The notes beneath the pieces were generated by a model. It saw only the letters and a list, made by a program, of their open reading frames with translations, ran no database searches and had not been told where the DNA came from. DNA of 64,000 bases from Baylisascaris procyonis (Eukaryota; Nematoda; Chromadorea; Rhabditida; Ascarididae), in contig JAZARR010000105.1 in NCBI GenBank assembly GCA_037389465.1, positions 1,178,001 to 1,242,000 on the forward strand, written 5' to 3'. Position 1 is the stretch's first letter. Each line of letters begins with the position of its first letter. Position numbers and translations under genes: made by a program. Of this stretch, positions 56,248 through 64,000 are shown piece after piece.

Positions 56248-58909
56248 CTATGAACAAGTAGTCCTCGGAAATCACTAAAAAAAATGAAAAAAAAAAAAAA
56301 GAAATTAAAAGCGATATAAGCAACAATGCATCACCACAAGCGGGAATAAGCCTGCTATAATAAACACCAGTGAATTATTTTATTCGACAACAGATAACAA
56401 CAACTCGAAATAATATACACTTCAAAGCAAATAATATAAAGAAAAATAATAACTAAATCGACGAGCTAAACGTTTATCGATCATCAATAAGCGATTAACC
56501 GAATAAAATTTAATACGCGATGGCCATTTATGAAGAGAGAAAAGAAAATTTATATTTTTGTTAAATGATCCGCAAATAGACGTCTGAATTGTTCATTTAA
56601 TTATAGCCGAAATATTCATTCATCTTAAAGAATGTAACAAATGCAAGAATATGAAACTTGAATAATTTACGTGTCTACTTAAGGAGTTTCGAGACTCAGA
56701 TGTGCGTAAATACCCGTAGATAGTTGTGAGAAAAATTAAGAACTATATGCGTCGATTAGAAATTGTTTTTCCACTAATATAGCTGCGTAATATTTTGCAT
56801 AACATTGTATTACTCTTAAATTATACAAAAAAAAAAAAAAAAAATTATTCTCAATTTTATAAAATATTTATTTAATTTAATTATTTATTTAATTGAAGAG
56901 TTTGATTTATGCTATCTACCATATTAATCAATATTACATCTTAAATTCAATATTACTGTCATATAAGAAGCAATACTAAAAAAAAAAAACAACAACATAA
57001 AACATCATGTGAAGAAATATTTGAAAACTTATTGGCGGATCGCTTCGAAAAAAAACCAACTTACACTACTTTATATAGACGACGAATACGTACGTAAATA
57101 TTCCACAATCGTTGTAAGATATACCTCTTACCACGATATACACACCAACAGTCACAACAACTCGAACTCATTTAGGCTGCTGCTTAAACGACGAATCAAT
57201 GCGTTGCACTTCACTACTATTTTATGCAAGAAGTTTGGCATCTTGCCAGGTTTTTTAATTTTTTTTTTCGTCCATAAATGAATTTCATTCAAAGTGTCAT
57301 TTTTTTTGAGCATAAAAAAACGCATTTGAATATTATAGCACCTATATGTGTTATAAATTCAATCCGAATTAACGCTTAATTAGGTAAATATTGAACAAAA
57401 GTTGAAGCATATTTTCCCGTATAAAATCCACAATGTACGATGTGAATAAATTGATGATGGAATAGGCGATATTCAGTAGAAATTATAAGAAAAATTTTCA
57501 ATTTAAAATTTTTTCAAATTTTTTGTTTTTATTACAAAAAAAATCAAATTTTAAAATGATTTGCGATACACAAATAGGCTCTCATTCAGTTTATATGCGA
57601 ACTTTATGTCTTCTAATAATTGATTTGCAGGTAGTATATGGTCTTATCATCGATACGTGCAACAAAATTTTCTAAAACCTTTTAAAATCTCAAAATACTC
57701 GAAAATTCTAGTGAAAAAAAAAAGTTTCGAAAAATTGTTGTTTAATGATCACTCACTAATGTTGGCACATCAAGTTATCGTAATTACGAGCGTGCGTGTC
57801 TTTTCGCTTCGGAAGCCACGCGCAACTGCTTACGTCAAAATGTGATGTCGTGCGCGTGGGATATGCGGCAACTCTGACAGGCAGGACAAAGTGTCTGATC
57901 AGATGAGATGTTGTTCAAAGTTATATGATTGTTGCTTGGCGTTTCTTACCTGTATTACCTGTGGGGAAGTGTTTCCCGAATTAAATATTGAACTATTTAG
58001 ATTTCGTTGGCAATTTATTTGTATGAATGCGATGCGCCATTAGAAATCATTAGAGATCTACACATCGGTAAAACCTCAACTATTATTTTTTTGTTTCTTT
58101 TTTGTTTTTGCAATGGTGCATTCAAAAATATCTTTAGTGTTTTTGATCTCACCTGTCGGTATAATTGTAGATGCATTTCATTGTTGTTAGCATAGTTGTG
58201 AATGATCATGCTTTGCGAATAGTATATTTCCGTGGTGATGGTGATTGCTAAGATATGTTAGCGATGCTGATTCATAGAAATAAGACGAATTTAGTGGCCA
58301 ATGTCAATTATGTATTTTGTTAAGGAAACCAAATTAGTGCTCATTCGATGAATATTTGACTTTCGTAGATTTAATGTGAAGCGTTTAATTCGCACATTGT
58401 TAATTGAGAAGCTTTTACTAAATGCTAAGTTTCCAGACGTTCATAATATGTGTTATATGTGAATATCGAATCTTCTTAACTTTATTTTCGATATTTATTT
58501 GGTTTATAAATGTTTATAGTTTTTGCGCTATTAAAATAAACGTAATGCTAAGCGCATACCGAAATTTAGTATAACGTCGATAGTTGAAGAAATTTTCAAT
58601 TTTTCGGCAAATATTTGCAGCTATTCACGAAGATTTCAGAAGTGCGAACATTTCAATAACGACGATGGTAAAGCGAATTCAACGATGACCTCAGAGAGCG
58701 TTAACGAAAAAGAAAAAAAAAACTTGTGCAGATATTTTTTTGTTGATTTTGTTCGCTTATTATGTCGTAAAGTCTTTCATCTTGAGATTCATGCATTGAC
58801 ATCGGTTACCTTGCTATCGATGCATTGCAATACCTGACAAAAGTATCTGTAATTTTTCTTTGAAACACCACAATTGTATATACTATCATGAGCGCGTACA
58901 GAAAAATTT

Positions 58910-58913
<4 letters not shown>

Positions 58914-58969
<56 letters not shown>

Positions 58970-58979
58970 CGTACATATA

Positions 58980-59032
<53 letters not shown>

Positions 59033-59037
59033 GTACG

Positions 59038-59068
<31 letters not shown>

Positions 59069-59110
59069 TGATATATATACGTACATATATATATATGTAC
59101 GTATATATAT

Positions 59111-59148
<38 letters not shown>
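58914..59148. repeat. Long TA-rich block with nested palindromes
   Basis: About 235 bases of TA repeats punctuated by GTAC and GTATAC steps. Positions 59068-59113 form a perfect 46-bp palindrome bounded by TTG and CAA. A second, larger inverted pair (about 58959-58992 with 59014-59047) shares the same ACGTACATATATAT core. All open frames here (IYIYIY) are artefacts of the repeat. Confidence 0.9.
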
Positions 59149-60335
59149 AACGCAGTGCATATAGCGATTTTATTATCACAAAAATGTGCTTTTTCACACT
59201 TCAATTACTTCCGTTCTAATTTTTCTTCGAATTTTTAATTAAAAATTCAAATTTTTTTGAAATTTTAAATTTTTTCGTGAATTTTTGAAAAGAATCTGAA
59301 TGTGCACCTATTACTTGTTGTTAATTAATGCAAATTTGAGTGCTTTTTTGGATTTTTTTTTTTTTTGTATACCTGTGAATGAGAACGTTGTTGAATGTTT
59401 CAACAGTAATATAGAGAATTCGAGGAGCGCTATCATCGAGATCGCTTACCTAGATAGCATGATTGGTTTTTCGCTGATTCACCATCAACATTAAGCTTCG
59501 TTCGTTGCATTGCTTGACAAACGAGCCAGCGAGAGAGTGAGAGAGATAGTAATGTGGTGAAACGATTCATATCGCTTCATTTCTAATATTTAAACGTCGT
59601 TTTGGTTTACGAAAGAGATCAAATTTTTGATGTATAAGTTAAAAAAAAAAATTTTTTTTTTTTTTTGAATAATTTGATTGGATATTTGAAATTAGTTTTT
59701 GCATATTATTTTGATATTTTTTTGCATTTTGCATATTTGATATAAAATCATAAAATTTTGCAAATATTTTGTTGTAAATTTTTTGATTGTTGAAAATTTT
59801 CACTAAATAATGTTGAATGAAATAAATTGAATGGCTATTTTTTTTAATATTCTTTTAAGTACTCTTTCTTTTATTAATTTTTTATTTAAGTATTAATATT
59901 TTTGTTGTAAATTTAAGTATTAATATGCCTATATTTTGTTGTAAATATATTCTTTAAGTATTAATATTAATCTTTATTTATTAACTAAATATATATATTA
60001 TAAGATATGAAAACTTTTATTGATAGTGGTTATGTTGAATGAAAACGAATTACAAATGTAGGAAAACGAGGTAATAGATAGATATATAATGCCTCACTGT
60101 TTTGTTTTAAAGTTTTCCTGGATAATTTTAGGCATTCCCTCGGAAAGCTTTAGAAAGCGGAAATAAGGTGTTCAAGAAGCTGTTATTACTTGTTGTGCTG
60201 AAGCGCTTAGTTTTCTTTAAATATTTACTTCTAAATTACTCATTCATAAATATTCGTATCTTATTGCAGTTTATAGCTAAAATATAATGGCAGATTCTCA
60301 TTTAATATGACAGATTTTTTCCTATCTTCTATTCG

Positions 60336-60337
<2 letters not shown>

Positions 60338-60400
<63 letters not shown>

Positions 60401-60445
60401 TAATTAATTAATTAATTAATTTATTTATTTATTTATTTATTTATT
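60338..60445. repeat. (ATT)n, (AATT)n and (ATTT)n compound microsatellite
   Basis: About 57 bases of ATT run into AATT units and then ATTT units, as if one repeat mutated stepwise into the next. Confidence 0.95.
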
Positions 60446-60690
60446 TTATATTTTAACATTTAAAGAGGGTTTTTTATCTTATAATATTTGTTGTAAATAT
60501 TTGAAATAGATAACGGAGGGAGGAGGAGTTTAAACCACCTACACGGGATTCAATTTTGAAATCGGTATAGGCAGTAGGGAGGAGATTAGCATAGGAGAGT
60601 TGTTTTCGAAATCGAAGAGAGAAACCGTGTGTATAGTGCAATTTGACGAGGTCGGAATACATGCATATGGTACAAAGGTATATCGTGTTG

Positions 60691-60738
60691 GTATGTGTGT
60701 GTGTGTGTTTATGTGTGTTTGTGTGTGTGTATGTGTGC
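60691..60738. repeat. (GT)n microsatellite with interruptions
   Basis: GT dinucleotides broken by TTTATG and TTT. They create cysteine/valine open frames that are not genes. Confidence 0.9.
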
Positions 60739-63700
60739 ACCTTTCCTAGCGCTGTCGATGCGTTCTTTTTTTTTTCTTTTTTTTTCGGCGATTATTGCGT
60801 CGTTTTGTGTCAAAAATCGATACATACCGAGATAGCGTTTCACGCTTTCGTAAGAGATTTTTAGATCATGTAAAGTTGTGATTTTGAAATCATTATTTTG
60901 CTTCCGAAATTATATCATTAAATCAATTTATTGATTTATCTATTTATTTTTACTTGATCGTTGATTTGAGTTTTCATTTAGCGGTTTCAAAATCATCCAC
61001 AAATATTGTTTTTTTTTTTTTTTGCGAACGATGGACGCATATATAGAAGCATGTTGATAGAGTTGGACAAGTTTGTGTGAAATAGATGGGCGGTGAAAGC
61101 GCGATCATTCTTATTGCACACTCGTTTTGTGAGCACTCTTATTTCGACGCTGATGAATTTCGATGAAGACTAGCAACATGAGCGTGAAAAGTTCGAGCTT
61201 CACCTCGTGAACTTTTATTCAATTGGAATATTAGATCGTTTTTTTTTTTTTTTGTTAGTTTGCTGTTAGCATTTTTTGAACGCTGCAACGTGATATGCTC
61301 ATGCAGATAGTTGTGGAAATTGAATTGCTGTGGAACTTGAAATGAGTCGTTCGCACGGCAATACTATGAGCCATACATGGCCAATTTTCGTTTCTAAAAT
61401 TCTGTTCATTGGTTGGCATCAGAGGTCGTTTTGCGAGGCTTCGTTGAATTGGTTATTATGTAAAAGCTTTCAGGCGATAAATGGACGACGATATTTGAGT
61501 GTGAGGTGCGGAATCTTCTTTCGTGGAAAGAGGCAACTTATAACGTTAGCAAGAGAGTTGTAAAAAAAATTCTTTTTTTTTGTGTTTGTGCCGCCTGTTG
61601 CTAAGCAGCCTAGTATATTTCTATTATCTTGGTTGTAGTTTTTTTTTAACGGTTTTTAGGGGATTTTTTTTTTAAATTTTAAACTTGAATGATCTACGTG
61701 AGCGTAAACGTTGTTTTTATCAATGAAGTTGTGAAATTCTATTTAAAAAAAAAAAAAAAAAAGGCAGTGCAAAGCAATTGCCAGCCGCACAAAGTGAGAA
61801 AATAAAAGGCCGTTGAACGGCCGGCGAGCAAGTAAATGCCAATATAGTATGGCACAGCCAATTCATAGCTCTGTAAGATAATAGAGGATGGATGAGTGCA
61901 GCTTGTCTGATTGATTTATAATGTCTTTTTGCTTTAGTTCCTTTAGTTTAGTTTTACCGACAGCATGTGATATTTGGATTGTCTCAGAAGCTACTTATCC
62001 CTCAAAAAAGCAGTTTTGTGGTCTTTTTTGAAACGTTTGGAATGAGAGGATGTCCATCGAAAAGAGTGAAATATATCTAGGAAATATCAAGAAAAAATAC
62101 TTGAGGATTGAAAATTATGGAATCAGGTTGAGGTTTGGTTTCATTTTGGGATAATCCACGACGCTAATAAACGTGGTGACTTTCTGGAAACCTGTCAAAG
62201 ACTCGTATTAGAGAGGTTCGGAAAAAGTTTAGCTAAAGTTGAAGTATGCTTTGCATAAAAAGGCGGCTATTGCTGTGAGATAGTTCGTTCAAATTTTAAT
62301 AAATCATAAAAGATGGATTTCTTTTTCTGTTATAGAGGCGCAAGATGTTGTATGTATTATCGTAACAGAACAATATATGCGATGAAATCATGTGATGATT
62401 AAAAAGTGGAACATCTTAAAAGCATTTATAAGAGAAGAAATAAAGTAGGGCATTCTTTGCCGTGAAATGAGAATAAAGGGAAAATAGGGAACGAGATCCT
62501 TTCGAATGACATGAAATCACTTTCGGGTTATGTGCTGTTAAGTTGTTTTAGTCAAAAGTTTTGTAGGAAATCGAATAGACGGAATACTTCAATAAATTTC
62601 TAGCTTGATTCATTCACCTGAAATAAGACTGGAGTGAAATTGGATGGCGGTCAGGCCGAAATAGACAAAACGTGGCTACGGCCCCGAAAATTCAAGTAAA
62701 GGGCAGCTGCGCTTTGTTAGCAGATCGTTTTGACAATCGGAAGGTGTTGGAGGAAGCAAGGCGTTTAGTATTTGAAAATTTAAGTTTGCTTTGCTAGCAT
62801 TCGATTATAGGACCGTTGGGTTTAGTTGAGTCGAAGAATCTCTCCTCCCTCACTACCTCCCCCCGCCTTTTCTCCACCTCTTTCTAGCGAACGAAAAAAG
62901 TCCTCGATACGGCTTTGATTAGGAAAAGCTTTCTACTTGGATGGTATTATGGTGTTCATTCCTGAATTCTGGATTCCGCCGTATACACTTGGCGTCGAAT
63001 TCACCGTTTCTCATGCTGTATCGGAGAAGATACCTAATAATGTGTAACGAATTTTAAGCGGAGATCATTTGTTCGTTCTTGATTCATTGGTGTATTTATT
63101 ATGTTTTCTTTTGATATACTGGACTTAAATTACCATCTAAAGCTTACTGTTTATTAGTTGCTAGTGCACTGAATGGATGGAAATTAATTTCGAAGTACCA
63201 ATAAATTTTGCCTACGGAATTGCAGTTTTGCAGTAGAAGCGATATTATTTTTGCAGTTTGAAAAGGTCATGAAAGATTGGTTTTGGGTACCCGATTCCTG
63301 GAATTTTTAGGATATGCGTAGGGAAATGAGAATGCGGACAGTTAGAGAAGAAGAAAGAAAATAATAAACGATTGTTTGAGTCTCTGCTGACCCATTATAT
63401 TTTCTGAATACGCGTTTGGTAAGTACATTGCTATGGTTTTACGAAATGATGAGTTTATGCTGATATTTCCCCTTGGTTTATTGGAAATTAGCGCATATTC
63501 TTTTGACTGTTAAAGGGATGCTTCATTTATTAATTTGTGGTGTTTGATTCGATTCTATCTCTGTACGGAGTCGATATGGTGTTCTCTCGGAGTTTTTTTT
63601 TTTTTTTTGTTTTTCGTTTCGTCGGTTTAGTGATTGCTAGTTAATGCTGCTTCTTTGAGAATTTCGATGTATATACCGCTTAGAAAATATAATTCGATCG

Positions 63701-63789
63701 TTAATGTTTTACAGTATCGATATAATAGGTGTGCTCAAACGTCGTCTGATCGATCTTTTTTTTTCGTCTGAACGTTTTTGCTTTGATGT

Positions 63790-63811
63790 GAAATTTCAGG
63801 GGGACAGCGAG
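63790..63811 (+). other. Acceptor upstream of rab-11 start
   Basis: GAAATTTCAG is followed by a 12-base leader (GGGGACAGCGAG) and the ATG. It could be a spliced-leader site or the 3' end of a 5'-UTR intron. Confidence 0.55.
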
Positions 63812-63851
63812 ATGGGTTCACGTGATGACGAGTACGACTATTTGTTCAAGG
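63812..63851 (+). CDS. rab-11: Rab11 small GTPase, first coding exon (partial)
   Basis: ATG at 63812 encodes MGSRDDEYDYLFK plus one base of the next codon, then a GTGAGT donor. This is the invariant N-terminus of Rab11. The next exon, outside the window, should continue with VVLIGDSGVGKS, and the phase-1 break fits a GTN valine codon. Known role: GTP-switch GTPase on recycling endosomes controlling vesicle return to the plasma membrane and cytokinesis; the protein is normally about 210 aa. Only 13 residues are visible, so a Rab11 paralogue cannot be ruled out. The start is set by the acceptor 12 bases upstream. Confidence 0.88.
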
Positions 63852-64000
63852 GTGAGTGCGGAAATTTGATTCTTTAGGCAATTAGTAGGTTCCAACTTTT
63901 TAAAGTAATTTCAAATGCGTTTAGCAAGCAGTGAGGAATCATAATCGAACTTATTGTCAAAAAAAAAAGGGTGAGAAAATTGTAGCAGTGATGAGTTTAG
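63852..64000 (+). other. Start of rab-11 intron 1
   Basis: Begins GTGAGTGCGG. No acceptor followed by a Rab sequence is reached before the window ends. Confidence 0.8.

Larger units (their letters stand above)
55167..63798. other. Long intergenic region between rpl-7 and rab-11
   Basis: About 8.6 kb. Apart from the terminal-exon candidate at 56086-56247 I support no gene. A possible but unassigned exon with a GTAAGC donor lies near 57840-57900 on the minus strand. The region holds large TA and ATT/ATTT repeat blocks, a (GT)n tract and many T homopolymers. The last 2 kb before rab-11 is less repetitive and probably contains its promoter. Confidence 0.5.

Noticed and set aside
58806..59238. 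Long open frames of Tyr-Ile repeats on both strands (also at 11556, 43289, 45907)
   Set aside because: They are translations of (TA)n or (AAAT)n microsatellites.
61808..61824. Short inverted repeat GGCCGTTGAACGGCC as a possible snRNA 3' hairpin
   Set aside because: No Sm-binding site and no snRNA-like sequence precede it.

Overview
The window is nuclear DNA from an AT-rich animal genome, almost certainly a nematode. It holds six confidently recognised intron-rich protein genes. The nematode reading rests on three things seen here. The small GTPase at the right edge begins MGSRDDEYDYLFK, the usual nematode rab-11 N-terminus. Introns range from a few dozen bases to over 7 kb and mostly end in T-rich TTTTAG or TTTCAG acceptors. 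Four genes have a strong acceptor only 12-22 bases upstream of the start ATG with no upstream coding exon, as expected for spliced-leader trans-splicing. I did not assign a species.

Layout. About 0.8-2.4 kb (minus): coding-looking segments of one or two unrecognised genes, possibly an operon. 3.8-8.5 kb (minus): a complete six-exon Tollip gene (C2 plus CUE). 11.4-19.95 kb (minus): an Axin gene with RGS, beta-catenin-binding and DIX segments. 25.3-36.2 kb (minus): a six-exon FAX/CDR-type glutathione-S-transferase-fold gene with a 7.3 kb first intron. 42.7-50.7 kb (plus): an eleven-exon aromatic-L-amino-acid decarboxylase whose intron 4 carries the 3' end of a non-LTR retrotransposon. 51.5-55.1 kb (minus): ribosomal protein L7. 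56.1-56.2 kb (minus): one terminal-exon candidate of unknown identity. 63.8 kb (plus): first coding exon of rab-11, running out of the window.

The genes do not form one pathway. Axin is a Wnt scaffold. Tollip and Rab11 both act in endosomal trafficking. The decarboxylase makes biogenic amines. RPL7 is a ribosome component. The FAX-like protein belongs to a detoxification or axon-guidance family. FAX and the decarboxylase are divergently arranged across about 6.5 kb.

The non-coding DNA is crowded with simple repeats: (TA)n, (AAAT)n, (ATT)n, poly-A/T tracts, thirteen runs of 10 or more C or G, and several small tandem arrays and perfect hairpins. I found no CRISPR array, no rRNA, no convincing tRNA and no clear novel multi-gene system. 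The most useful leads are the intronic LINE fragment, unusual splice or frame situations in Tollip, Axin and FAX, an acidic insertion in the decarboxylase, and the unassigned coding-like patches. Exon models were made by hand from splice signals, reading-frame continuity and remembered family conservation. No alignment was run.
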